Assembly (NCBI RefSeq): GCF_003143515.1
Contig: NZ_CP029343.1
Coordinates: forward strand, 3,596,001-3,660,000
Direction: 5' to 3'
Length of the DNA: 64,000 nt
From: Massilia oculi
Lineage (GTDB): Bacteria; Pseudomonadota; Gammaproteobacteria; Burkholderiales; Burkholderiaceae_D
This document shows, one piece after another, positions 44,210 to 53,625 of the stretch. A program made the translations under genes and the position numbers. Every line of letters starts with the position of its first letter. Position 1 is the first letter of the stretch. The notes beneath the pieces are model-generated. The model worked only from the letters and a program-made list of their open reading frames with translations, was not told where the DNA came from and did not search any database.

Positions 44210-44636
44210 AATAGGTCCACTCGGAAAGAAGTGGGAGCACGGTTAATTATGCAAGGATTAATCTCCCTGTTGCCAGGGACTGCCATAAGGCCGACGGCAA
44301 GCCGCGATTGAATAGGGTCGCCCCGAAGGGCCCTGGTTTCCCAGCGTGCTCCCGGACTCTACCTTACTGGACTTTAATCTCTGCCGCAACCGGCTAGCGA
44401 GTCCTTAATTAGTATCGTAAGAGTTGCGCGGCAGTTCTTGGCTGCTTACACCGTTTCACAGACTTCGCATCCGTCATGAGCGGTATGGTGCAATTTACCA
44501 GGCCTCTCTTTCGCTTGCCTGCTTAGTCATCTCCTGGAGCTACGTCGAGAGGTTTTGCTAGGCGCTTTTTTGACCTTTGAATCGCCACGACTATCGTAGA
44601 CACTCTTGAGCCATAATGTTGGCATAAGGAGGAGGT
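44210..44636. other. structured intergenic upstream of the SLATT-RT unit (possible ncRNA)
   Basis: 427 bp without a protein gene, divergent between SLATT-RT and the HNH gene. On the minus strand it contains several stable hairpins, e.g. GGGCCC-TTCG-GGG and TCCCTG-GCAA-CAGGGA. It also contains the near-palindrome CTTACGATACTAATTAAG. Some defence reverse transcriptases use an ncRNA encoded beside them, so this is the place to look. A strong GGAGGAGGT at 44626 belongs to the HNH gene. Confidence 0.3.
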
Positions 44637-45902
44637 ATGAGCGGAAAGCGGGACACAGAGGAATTCAAGATCGCAGCGGTCAAGCAAGTGGCAGAGCGTG
44701 GGCACTCGGCGAACGAAGTTGCTACTCGCCCGGGGGGCACGGAAAATACTTGCCCAACAGGTGATTCGGCCGACGAATGCTGGTTGTGCCCTCGTCCACT
44801 CATCGGCGAAAACGTCACTGGTGAGCATGTGATCCCGATGGCCATAGGTGGCCACAAGGAAGTTTCTAAGTTCATTTGCCGAACGTGCAATAGCGAGCGC
44901 GGTGCCAGATGGGAAGCTGAGGTCGCTCGGCAGTTCCTATGGTTCTCGAGCGCAGCGGCCGTAAAGCGCGGGCGCGGGGGAAAACACCCTGATCTCAAGG
45001 TCCAAACGGCAAGTGGAGAAAAGCTAAGACTGCAGTCCGATACGGTACTGGTTCCAGACGAGCCAGAGGTCAAAGTCAACGACCTAGGAAACAAGCTCGA
45101 GATCACCATTCGGACCAACAATCCGAAAACAGCTCGGAACCTGATCAACAGGGTTGCACGCGATCATCCAGGGTTCGACGTGCTCGGGGGCCTCCGTGAG
45201 ATGTCGACGGAGGACAGCTATCTTGATAGCCCGCTCGCGCTCTCGTTCAGATACGGTGGGCCGGAAGCTGGACGCTCGATGGTGAAGTCATGCTTGGCAC
45301 TGTTGTCCGAGACAGGCGCCAAGCCGAAAGACTGTGCCCGCGCATTGACGTACCTTGAAGACCCGAGTCCCGATGCGCTACCACCATTCTGGGTCTTCTT
45401 CGATGCAGACTTGATCACTAATAGGCCTCAGGATCATCTGTTCCACTGTGTGTCCGTGGTCGGCCAGCCCAAACATCGGCGAATACTTGGCTATGTAGAG
45501 TTCTTCAACTTTGCTCGCATCCTGGTTCTCATCGGGGAGGGCTACGAGGGTGAGGCATTCCAGGCGACATACGCAATCGATCCTGTAGATGCTCGTGTGG
45601 CGGACATCACCGTCGACTTTGATCGCGTCCCGCCGCGGCTAGACGACATCAGGATGCCCAAGGAACCGCCGCAGATGTTCCTTGACGCGTTCCAGACCAC
45701 GGGAAGAATTGTCAGTGCCATCAGTCGGGATCGGGTCAGAGCGCACGCGGTGTCGAAAGCAGCCACCGACGCATTGCGCGCTGTCGGCTTGGATCCTACC
45801 GCCGAGGATGTCCCAGCTGAGTTGAAAGACCAATGGTTGAACGAGTTCCTCGACCAGCTGAGGCCATACATCAGGTCCCAGCTGAAAAGAGCACCGGAGT
45901 AA
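44637..45902 (+). CDS. HNH endonuclease fused to an IS3 OrfA N-terminus
   Basis: 421 residues. The first about 33 (MSGKRDTEEFKIAAVKQVAE, then RGHSANEVATR) are the start of an IS3-family OrfA HTH protein. From about residue 45 an HNH domain follows: C48xxC51, GEHVIPMAIGG (H64) and C81xxC84-N85 in CRTCNSERGARWEAEVARQF. The 300-residue remainder is unassigned. The junction suggests that an IS3 insertion removed the native start and supplied its own ribosome site (AAGGAGGAGGT) and ATG. Fused HNH proteins of this type are probably restriction or abortive-infection nucleases. Confidence 0.7.
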   Translation: MSGKRDTEEFKIAAVKQVAERGHSANEVATRPGGTENTCPTGDSADECWLCPRPLIGENVTGEHVIPMAIGGHKEVSKFICRTCNSERGARWEAEVARQFLWFSSAAAVKRGRGGKHPDLKVQTASGEKLRLQSDTVLVPDEPEVKVNDLGNKLEITIRTNNPKTARNLINRVARDHPGFDVLGGLREMSTEDSYLDSPLALSFRYGGPEAGRSMVKSCLALLSETGAKPKDCARALTYLEDPSPDALPPFWVFFDADLITNRPQDHLFHCVSVVGQPKHRRILGYVEFFNFARILVLIGEGYEGEAFQATYAIDPVDARVADITVDFDRVPPRLDDIRMPKEPPQMFLDAFQTTGRIVSAISRDRVRAHAVSKAATDALRAVGLDPTAEDVPAELKDQWLNEFLDQLRPYIRSQLKRAPE

Positions 45903-46621
45903 CCGATCCACCAACCAGATTCAGTGGGTCAGGTCGTGTATAACCACGCAGGAATTGAACATAGGACCATAGAGATGGAGCAAGCCACGACTTCCAGGCG
46001 GGATGTGCGTCATGTAAAGGGAGGCCGGCCTATGTTGGCAGCTGCCTGCACAAGGACAATGCACCGCTCTTTCGCGCGTGTCGCCGCCACCCAGTTCTGG
46101 AGCTCCTTGTGTGGAAGTTTCATATCAGCGGAAACAAGCCATTCAACGATCTTGCCGGTGTCTGCTCAAGAAGTAACCTGATCGGGATCCTGCTAGTCGG
46201 GATAGTTGGTCTTCAGCATTCAACAACGTTGACCGGATCAGGCTCCACAAACACAACTCGACTGCGCAGAACTAAATGGTAGCTGAATTCTCCCAATCGA
46301 CCTGTCGTTTCTAGCGGCCGGCTCCAGGGTGCGATGCGGAGAGAAATTCCGGCCGATGACCCGGCCGATAATGACGACGACTGAGTCCAAGACCGGCGAG
46401 ATAAGGTACGAAAGGTCGCACTTTGTCATAGGCAACCAGACGCATATCGCATTCCTGTATTCGTGGTTTATTTAACGGGAGCCCACGTCAGCACTCATTG
46501 AACGTCTGCAATGGGGGGCGAAAGCAGACCTGTTTGCGATGGTCGCAACCAGCTTGTCGCTCTCAAGAGCTGGTTTGACGAATCGTCATCCATTTTTGTC
46601 CCCAGCAGTTGGGCCGGCACC
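45903..46621. other. 720-bp stretch without a recognisable gene
   Basis: Only short, unconvincing frames in all six readings. The composition is patchy and may be decayed IS or cargo DNA (compare the IS3 remnant just upstream). No tRNA, array or clear repeat found. Confidence 0.4.
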
Positions 46622-46897
46622 TTAGTCGAACGAGTCTACCTCTGCGGCAATTGCTGCCCAGAATTGTTCGCGCTCTGCCGAGCTGGAAGGAAGGTATGCG
46701 TACGCGATCAGCGACAGAGGATGTACACCGATTACTGCCGCAATTTCATCAATCTTTGTGATCGTAGGCGCTTTGATCCCGCGTTCCAAGCTGCTGAGAT
46801 AGGTTCTACTTGAAACGACTGAGAAGTCTTCTTGAGTCAGTTGACGACTCTTCCGTGCTTTCTGTAACCCCACTCCGAAACGTTTGAGCAACACCAC
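46622..46897 (-). CDS. XRE-family helix-turn-helix regulator
   Basis: 91 residues with one Cro/CI-type HTH (GVGLQKARKSRQLTQEDFSVVSSRTYLSSLERGIKAPTITKIDEIAAVIGVHPLSLIAYAYL). The insertion S-S-R-T-Y-L before SLERG is a common variant. It is divergent from the next gene across a 95-nt gap and probably controls both. Confidence 0.85.
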   Translation of the reverse strand: MVLLKRFGVGLQKARKSRQLTQEDFSVVSSRTYLSSLERGIKAPTITKIDEIAAVIGVHPLSLIAYAYLPSSSAEREQFWAAIAAEVDSFD

Positions 46898-46992
46898 AAG
46901 TACCTCCGCACAAAAGGTACGATGTACTCATAGCGAATACTTTAGGGCTACAATCTATAGTGTTCATTCCCGAGTTCCGGGCGGAGGGGCGT

Positions 46993-47430
46993 ATGATCAC
47001 GACGTATGCGGCGGATGAGGCAGCGATGTTCTCGCTTAGCCCTGGATTTGCGACCTGGCGTACCGCAACCCTCACTTCGGGAATGTTGTATGTTTTCGTC
47101 AACTACGGTCAGAAGGAGGGGCGTAGCTGGATTCACCAGACTTCGATCCTCTGGGACAGCCGCGATGTGCTAGATTTTTGCCTCCGTTTCAAAAATAATC
47201 GAGCCGCAAAAATCGTTGACATTTCTCTTCTGGAACCTTTTCGAAGAGATAAGGTTTATACGTGGCGCTGGAACAAAGTTCTGGAAATTCGCACCTACGA
47301 AGAGGATTCTGTAGAGCATCCCGTCTATATCACCGATGCTGGTGAAACAGTAGGGCTAACGCCAGAAGAGGCAAAACAAAAAATGAAGCTGATATACAAG
47401 GCCCGAGGTATTGGACCTAAGGCGCTGTGA
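46993..47430 (+). CDS. uncharacterised cargo protein divergent from the XRE regulator
   Basis: 145 residues starting at ATG 46993, chosen because GGAGGGG precedes it by about 6 nt (a GTG at 46960 has none). Mixed alpha/beta composition, several Trp and Tyr (YVFVNYGQKEGRSWIHQTSILWDSRD), no recognised domain. Placed between the defence cargo and the recombinase module, with a divergent regulator. Confidence 0.6.
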   Translation: MITTYAADEAAMFSLSPGFATWRTATLTSGMLYVFVNYGQKEGRSWIHQTSILWDSRDVLDFCLRFKNNRAAKIVDISLLEPFRRDKVYTWRWNKVLEIRTYEEDSVEHPVYITDAGETVGLTPEEAKQKMKLIYKARGIGPKAL

Positions 47431-47502
47431 GCCGCGAAACGAGCTGTGGTGCACGTGCACTGAATTCGCCAGTCTTCGAAACTTCTCTGTTTGAGCGGCT
47501 GC

Positions 47503-48066
47503 TCATGGCCGTTCTTTGCCGTTCCGTGTACGGCAACTGTCCGGCTCATGTTCTTCGGAACCAATGTTATCTATGACCAGCGTCGGTGCTTGGTGTAAGG
47601 GACGGCTACCGCGGTGCTGTTCACGCTGCAGTTTTTCAATTTTCTCCTTGACCGCACTTTCAAGCTTGTTCATGCGCACGCGCATCGCCGCGCAGGTGGA
47701 CAGGAGCTGCTTATTAACCTTTTCGAGCTGCCTGTTTCTCTCACGCAGCTTACTGTTGACGTTCTTCAGGTCGTATTCGCCTGGCTCTCCCTCTATTCCT
47801 TTCCGGATTTCTTCCCGAACCCTGGGATAGCGGCAGTTGTCGTGACCGATCAGAGTACGCGATAGCCCTCGCCAGATCCCTTTTTCATCTTGGCCACCGG
47901 CTTCCAGCGCGGCAGCACTCACATCGGCGCGCAGCTTGCCTGCCCTGGCTTTCTTCTGTAATTCCGGGCACAGCGGATTGCCTTCCCTCAGGCGCTCGAT
48001 TGCGTCCAGAAACCGTTTCTCCATGCCCTCATAGCTCGCGGGCAGATCCTTGCGCTTTCCCCGCAT
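47503..48066 (-). CDS. small coiled-coil recombination accessory protein (TnpC-like)
   Basis: 187 residues from the ATG at 48066, which follows AAGGAG; the frame to 48141 overlaps the recombinase. A basic N-terminal part (KRKDLPASYEGMEKRFLDAIERL) leads into a heptad-rich region NSKLRERNRQLEKVNKQLL to KLESAVKEKIEKLQREQ. Tn554 TnpC, a helical accessory protein, occupies the same position behind two tyrosine recombinases. Homology is judged from layout, not from a sequence match. Last gene of the recombinase operon. Confidence 0.65.
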   Translation of the reverse strand: MRGKRKDLPASYEGMEKRFLDAIERLREGNPLCPELQKKARAGKLRADVSAAALEAGGQDEKGIWRGLSRTLIGHDNCRYPRVREEIRKGIEGEPGEYDLKNVNSKLRERNRQLEKVNKQLLSTCAAMRVRMNKLESAVKEKIEKLQREQHRGSRPLHQAPTLVIDNIGSEEHEPDSCRTRNGKERP

Positions 48067-48076
48067 GACTTTCTCC

Positions 48077-50259
48077 TTACAGCACGATGTCCGGTAACGG
48101 CACATCCAGAAACTTGAGATAGGCCGCTGACTGTGCGGCACGTTCCTTGGCTACCCTGAAGTCGTCCGCGTTGCCCTGCGCTTTGGCCTGCAGGTAGGCT
48201 GCGTTGTTTGACACGTAGCGATCGCGCCAGAACTCCACCGATTCCGGCCCCACCATGAACAGAAAACACCCAGTGCAAACACTGGGCTCGCGGGTAGCGT
48301 AGTTGGGCGCCGTGTTAGCCCAGTGCACTGTCTGCGCCCGCTTATGGCACTCCGCTTCCGTTGGCGCCAGACCGGGGATACAGCCGCCATAGCCATGGAA
48401 GAACAGTTTCAGGCTGCGTTGCGAGCACCAAGCAAGCATGGCGTGCCTTGCTTCGATGTCGTTCTTGCCTTCGATGATGGTGCCCAACTCGCCCTGGTAT
48501 TTTTCGAGCAGTCTAGCTAGGCGTCCTTCCATCTTGGAAGCTGTTCCACGTGCGAACTCCAACAGCTTATCTGTAGTTCGGTATAGGTTATGCTCTGCAA
48601 CGTCTTTCAGCAGCGCATCATTCGTATTGATGTAGGCCCCTTCGGTCATGGCAATGCTAAGGTGCTTGAACTGCCGTGCTATGGCAGGCAACAGCTTTGG
48701 GTTCACCTGGAACACGAATTGGGCGTAGGTTTTGCGCCATTGGTGCGTGCGCAGCCACTCCCCCTTACTGTTGATGTAATTTTGCGTATCGGGAGTCGCT
48801 TTGACAGTGCTCCACTCGACATGAGCGGCAACGAATCGTTTCTGCCATTTCCGCAATATTGCATTGGTTAGGACTGATACTGTTTGGCCATTTTTAGGAA
48901 AGCCTTCGCCGCCTATATCAAACACCACGAACAGGGCTTCCCGCACTTTCTCTTCTGCCATGTCGCGGAAGGGTTGCAGCAGCTTTTGAATCACATCGAC
49001 CGCGCGCACCGAGTTGGGCAGCACGTCCGAGCCGCGTGGCCTCGCTGCCAACAACCAAGTTGCTGATTCAGGCGTGGGGCGCATTTTCGAAAGCGTGCCT
49101 CTTAGGTAAAACAGCTCCAGCATGCCTGACTTAGACGGCCGTATTTCAATACAGGCAGGCAAGCCGGTTTTGGGATTGATGCCTGATGGTAGGCTGCACA
49201 ATTCGTTGGCGCGCATGCCCGTCTCGGACTGCAGGATGATGGAGCAGGCTCGAGACATGTCGTCCACGAGCCGTCGCAAGGTTGCTACAGGCCTTACTTC
49301 GCCCAGCGGCGAATGCCACGGCTGGTCGCTTCCTGGCCGGAAGGAGAATTCCCAGTTCTTCATGTGCCTAGATGCAGTGTTACAGCTGTCATACGTGTCC
49401 CGCAATGTCCGCATGTCTTCAACCATGCGCAGAACATCGGGGGCAGCCGTTTCAATATACCCATGCGCGGCGTTCATGATAGCAACCGCCACTTCATCGG
49501 GAAGCGGTGGTATTTTCTGACTGGCCTTCGTCGCCATCTCCGTAGCTAAGCGGCCGATTTTCCGCCCGCCAAACGGCTCTTGGGGCACCGGATCGACCCC
49601 GGCGGCGCGCATGGCCGCGCGCTGGTCCCACATATAACGCCAGACCACCAACCGGGTCCGCACCCATCCCTCCGTCACTTGCAGAGCTTCATCCGTGTCC
49701 TGCGAGGTTTCCTCATTGTCCTTTCGACCTGTTATATCGATAGCTTCTAGTGCGTTCTCATCAAGCAGCTCTTCCAACAAATCTTCCTGGGCGACTCCGT
49801 CCAATTGCGCCTGGAAGGCGTCTAGGTAGCACTGCGAGGCCGCACCATCGAGTTCGCTCATCCGGGCATAGCGGTTTTTCACCATCCACCGGAGCAACTC
49901 ACGAAGTCCAACGCTTAAGGGACTAGCGCTGCCCGGTTTGAGCGTATTGCCAGTACGGGGGGCGGCGAACAGCGACCAGGCGAATCGGCGGAATTGTTCA
50001 AGCAAGTCGGCATGATAGGCGTCCAGCAAATTGGTTCCATCCTCACAGAGCATGTCCCAATCAATTGTTGAGCTATGAGGTACGGCTCCAGGCGTAGGAT
50101 TGTCCAGGAACCACGTGCGGTCCTGCCATCGGCTGGTTGAAGATACCCAAGGATTGGGACAGCCTTCGGTAGGATAGGCCGGCGTGCCGTTGCCTATCTT
50201 GCTTACTATTGCCTCGGTTGTATGCTCGCCCTGAAATATTTTTTCTGTGCTTTACCCAT
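48077..50259 (-). CDS. third tyrosine recombinase, needs a -1 shift in an A6 tract
   Basis: The catalytic part is in one frame (50238-48077 open): MRANELCSLP (catalytic R), THQWRKTYAQFV (H-x-x-R), FKHLSIAMTEGAYI (H and Y), and a C-terminal C-x-x-C (VCTGCFLFM). The only good start is ATG 50259 with GGAG 8 nt upstream, just behind the second recombinase. It reads MGKAQKK in another frame and meets a stop at codon 18. One extra A in the run at 50244-50239 joins it perfectly to IFQGEHTTEAIVSKIGNG. The joined product has about 727 residues. Otherwise translation must start at ATG 50053, losing about 70 conserved-looking residues. Confidence 0.75.
50239..50244 (-). other. A6 slippery tract at the frame change of recombinase 3
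   Basis: Minus-strand AAAAAA follows GCACAG and precedes TATTTC, at codons 6-7 of the gene. A gain of one A, or -1 slippage of ribosome or polymerase, restores the long frame. It could be a mutation, a sequencing error or a programmed site. Confidence 0.6.
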
Positions 50260-50264
50260 GAGGC

Positions 50265-52238
50265 TTACTCCAATGGAGGCAAGGGGGGGAGTTTCATTTG
50301 CCTGACCTGCTCAAGTACGTATTGGGGAAGCTGCGGAAGCCAGAATTTTGTCAGGGCTCTCCTAGATGGCCCGTATCGTTCAAGCCAGGCAACGGGAGCC
50401 ATGGTCTCAGCCGCCTTGTCGATGGCATCGAGCAGATTGAACGCTTGCGCGGCAGAGTAACAGTTGTCGGAGTTTATGCTTCCGAGCGGGCAGGCGGGGC
50501 AGCGCCCATAACCCCCACACAATTTATCCTTCTCGTACAATGGGCTGTCATATGGGTCGCTACAGGTCCAGCCTGGCGTGGCGGCACCGATATCCGCGCC
50601 TTCCGGCTTGCGGCGCGGGTCCGACTTACCCTGGGTCTGTCGAAAGCGCTCTCGCACCGTGGACAGTTGTGCGAGGGACTCATCACCTCGTTGCATCTGC
50701 GCATCGGTGGTATAGCGCTGGTAAGTGGTCTGCACTTCTGCATGGCCCGCGGCAGCCTGCTTTGCCCGTATGTCGCCGCCAAACTCGACGTCCACGATAT
50801 CTAACCCCGTTGGGCGGAACTGCCTGAAGGTATAGTATGTGAGACCGTGATCCCCGAAGAACGCTTTGTAAGCAAAGTCAAAGTTAGGGTCGCCTCCCGG
50901 ATCGGTCTTGCCGTCGAAGCCCTGCATCCTCTTATTTGCAGAGGTATAGCCAGTCACGTACAGGAACAACCGGTCTTGCCACTGCGGGGCCGACGTCGGC
51001 CGGAACCAACCCGTCCACTCCATCAGGAATTGCCAGATGAAGGCAGGATTGTCGGGTGCATCCTCTACAGGTAGGATTTTCTCCTGCAGCCGATAACGGG
51101 CACGTTTCTTTCTCGGCGCGCCCCTGAACAGTTTCTCGTCCCTCTTTTCCTCGACACTGTCCGCAGTATCCTCATCTTCAATAACGGACGAACATGCTTC
51201 AAATTCCGGCCTTCCCAATTTTCCGGTAACGAGTCGGTAATCGCTCATCTTGCTACCCATTAAGGTCGCCTTGTTGTATTCCAAGTGGATGGCCATCATT
51301 AAGACAAACGGCACTAAGTCCCTGACCGAGGGATAGAAGCAAGGGCTAATGTTGCTAATCCCTCGTTGGTTTACTGCCTCGGCTAAGGACCGATCGTTTA
51401 ACGCCTTGAGCCATTCGTAGGTAGGAATTTGTCGGGGATAGCGACGGTACAGTGTGGCCAGCAGTACGCCGAGATCCTTGTACGGATTACGAAAGGTGGC
51501 GGGTATGCCTTTACCATATACCGTTCTCTCAGCCGGTTCCGGTGCCAGTGCTGTTGGATGGTCTAGATTTTTATGTAACGCCGCGCGCAGTCCCCTGACG
51601 CGGACAGTGATTTCAATAATTTCTTCCTTGCAAGCATTATAGATTTTCTGGTAATCCTCAATATGAATAATGGGCGTAGACTTTACGTTCTCTTGTTGAC
51701 CAGCCCACATTCCCGGCCGGATCTCTAAGTCCGCAGCAAGCTGCGGAATCCACTTGTCGGATTTTTTCAGGTATTGAACCACTTTGCGAAAGTAGCCCAT
51801 CTTATGTCCACGGGTTTCAAGTGCGTAGATGGCCACGCCCTTCTTATTCCCTCGGTCGAGCCAGTTTTTAAACCCCTCGACATGTAACGTTGTCAGCTGC
51901 TCTAGCCTGATGTTGTTAAGTGATTTTTCTTCCAGGTAGGCGAAGAACCCCGTCTTTAGCTCGCGGCCCATTCTGTCGCAAGTCGCGTAAGCGAAAGCCT
52001 TGTTCTTGCAAATCTCCTGGGTGGCTTGCGCAAACGGCTCGGTCAGGTGAGGGAAGGTCAACAGGTACGAGAGATCAACCGCGCCCTCTTTTTTCTCACC
52101 TTCTTTGGGGCACATCAGCTTTATGTTGCCCGCGCTACGCACCAAGCGGTAGCGACGGGCTTTGTCCAGTGAGGTGGCGTCTCCCTCATTGGTCCGGTTT
52201 TTTCGCTTGTACGCATTGGAGCCGCGGGGGTTAGTCAT
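50265..52238 (-). CDS. second tyrosine recombinase (TnpB-like)
   Basis: 657 residues from the ATG at 52238, preceded by TTGGAGGTAACA and overlapping the end of recombinase 1. The C-terminal catalytic patches are recognisable but divergent: the box FRQFRPTGLDIV has R-x-x-R instead of H-x-x-R, and AAAGHAEVQTTYQRY supplies the second His and the nucleophile Tyr. A cysteine cluster (WTCSDPYDSPLYEKDKLCGGYGRCPACPLG) follows, probably a zinc site. Length and order correspond to Tn554 TnpB. Together with the other two it would form the integration/excision machinery. Confidence 0.8.
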   Translation of the reverse strand: MTNPRGSNAYKRKNRTNEGDATSLDKARRYRLVRSAGNIKLMCPKEGEKKEGAVDLSYLLTFPHLTEPFAQATQEICKNKAFAYATCDRMGRELKTGFFAYLEEKSLNNIRLEQLTTLHVEGFKNWLDRGNKKGVAIYALETRGHKMGYFRKVVQYLKKSDKWIPQLAADLEIRPGMWAGQQENVKSTPIIHIEDYQKIYNACKEEIIEITVRVRGLRAALHKNLDHPTALAPEPAERTVYGKGIPATFRNPYKDLGVLLATLYRRYPRQIPTYEWLKALNDRSLAEAVNQRGISNISPCFYPSVRDLVPFVLMMAIHLEYNKATLMGSKMSDYRLVTGKLGRPEFEACSSVIEDEDTADSVEEKRDEKLFRGAPRKKRARYRLQEKILPVEDAPDNPAFIWQFLMEWTGWFRPTSAPQWQDRLFLYVTGYTSANKRMQGFDGKTDPGGDPNFDFAYKAFFGDHGLTYYTFRQFRPTGLDIVDVEFGGDIRAKQAAAGHAEVQTTYQRYTTDAQMQRGDESLAQLSTVRERFRQTQGKSDPRRKPEGADIGAATPGWTCSDPYDSPLYEKDKLCGGYGRCPACPLGSINSDNCYSAAQAFNLLDAIDKAAETMAPVAWLERYGPSRRALTKFWLPQLPQYVLEQVRQMKLPPLPPLE

Positions 52239-53625
52239 TGTTACCTCCAATACGTTGTTTGGCTCGATAGGAGATCTTGCCAGCCCGCGCTTTTTCCTCA
52301 ACCGTCACCACCTTTAGGTAAATATCTCGGGTGGTTTCCACGCTGGAGTGCCCCAGCAGTTCTTTAATTAGCAGCCATGGCTCGAGGTTCCCGTTGCCCA
52401 CTTCATCGAAGTACTTCGTCACCGCGAAGGTGTGACGCAAATCGTGGTAGCAGTGCGCTGCGGCGCGACGAAGTACGCTCACTTTTGTCTCGCCCCCATC
52501 GTTGTCCTCTAGGGCATGAATTTCCTGCACAGTTTTCATCACGCCAGCGGCTTTGCATGCCTGACGGAAGGCATGGGACAGGGATGTTGGCTGTATAGCA
52601 TTCCCCGCATACTGCACGGGATAGGCGTGGTTCACGAAGAGAGAGTTGGGCTCCTTGTACTTCTTGCCATGGTTGGCTGAATAAGCCTTGCCAGCCGAAA
52701 CGGCTGCTTTCCGCTCTCCGTCAATGTAGCGGACCAACTCCGGAATGAGGTAGCACGGTATCAGGACGTTGCGAGGTTTGAGTCTTTTTGTTTTAGTGAT
52801 GTACAACTTGAGGCAGCCATACTCCCTGTCCTCTTCGCTCAAGAGCAAATAATCCGTGTTGAGCTTGAGGATATGATGCACTGTCAGGCTGGCCGCCTCA
52901 TCTACCCGCAAGCCGGTAGTCAAGGCAAGTTCGCAGGCAAGCCGGTCGCGAGACGAGCGAAGATTTTCTTCTGACTCGCTTGGCAGAAGTCCCAGTTCGC
53001 GCTGAATTGCGCGCCATTCGGCCGTGTTAAGGGGATGGACGACTCCTGTCTCGCCAATTTCTTCCGCATAAGGGGAAACTTCGTGCGTGGTGTCGCGACC
53101 AGCGCGCAAGTGCACCATGGCATCCCTGTCGGCTGGCCTGATGCGTCCTTTTTTGAACTCCGAGGTTTTCAAGAACGCGCCGACATACCAGTTCTGCTTT
53201 TGGGCCTCCTTATAGAAATTCTCAACGGTGCTTTGCCGACGCCGAATCGTGGAATGAGACAGGTATCGCCTGGTATGAGGACTCACGGCGTCCTGAAGCG
53301 CGTCGCGGTAGTCGATGTAGTCGTCTTCTGTGGCGGCGTCCCAGGCTTTGCCTACCTTACCGTTTTCATCACTTTCGTCTTCGCAAACCTCGAGAAAAGC
53401 GAACCAATCACGCAAGTCATAAGCGTACGCCTCAGCCGTATTTTTTTTCCAGCCGCGGCGGCCTTTACCCCTGACGAACTTCTCATGGAGATACAGCAGC
53501 ACATGCTCTTGGATCTCGATGCTTTCGTCGCTCTCTACCACTAGAAACGGAAAGCCTTCAGGCAAGGCAAACTTGAAGAGCGGGTCGTCCTTCGGTAGTT
53601 CGTTAGCCTTCCAGAGAGTGATCAT
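52231..53625 (-). CDS. first tyrosine recombinase / integrase (TnpA-like)
   Basis: 464 residues. A SAM-like N-terminal core-binding domain (KNTAEAYAYDLRDWFAFLE) is followed by the catalytic domain with all residues: R240 (TTGLRVDEAASL), K280 region, H394-x-x-R397 (YHDLRHTFA), H426 (LLGHSSVETT) and Y436. Located 230 nt from attR and read into the element, as expected for the first gene of an integration module. Overlaps recombinase 2 by 8 nt. Confidence 0.92.
   Translation of the reverse strand: MITLWKANELPKDDPLFKFALPEGFPFLVVESDESIEIQEHVLLYLHEKFVRGKGRRGWKKNTAEAYAYDLRDWFAFLEVCEDESDENGKVGKAWDAATEDDYIDYRDALQDAVSPHTRRYLSHSTIRRRQSTVENFYKEAQKQNWYVGAFLKTSEFKKGRIRPADRDAMVHLRAGRDTTHEVSPYAEEIGETGVVHPLNTAEWRAIQRELGLLPSESEENLRSSRDRLACELALTTGLRVDEAASLTVHHILKLNTDYLLLSEEDREYGCLKLYITKTKRLKPRNVLIPCYLIPELVRYIDGERKAAVSAGKAYSANHGKKYKEPNSLFVNHAYPVQYAGNAIQPTSLSHAFRQACKAAGVMKTVQEIHALEDNDGGETKVSVLRRAAAHCYHDLRHTFAVTKYFDEVGNGNLEPWLLIKELLGHSSVETTRDIYLKVVTVEEKARAGKISYRAKQRIGGNND

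Noticed and set aside
45924..46500. Short ORFs between the HNH and XRE genes
   Set aside because: No ribosome sites, domains or consistent codon use; more likely decayed DNA.
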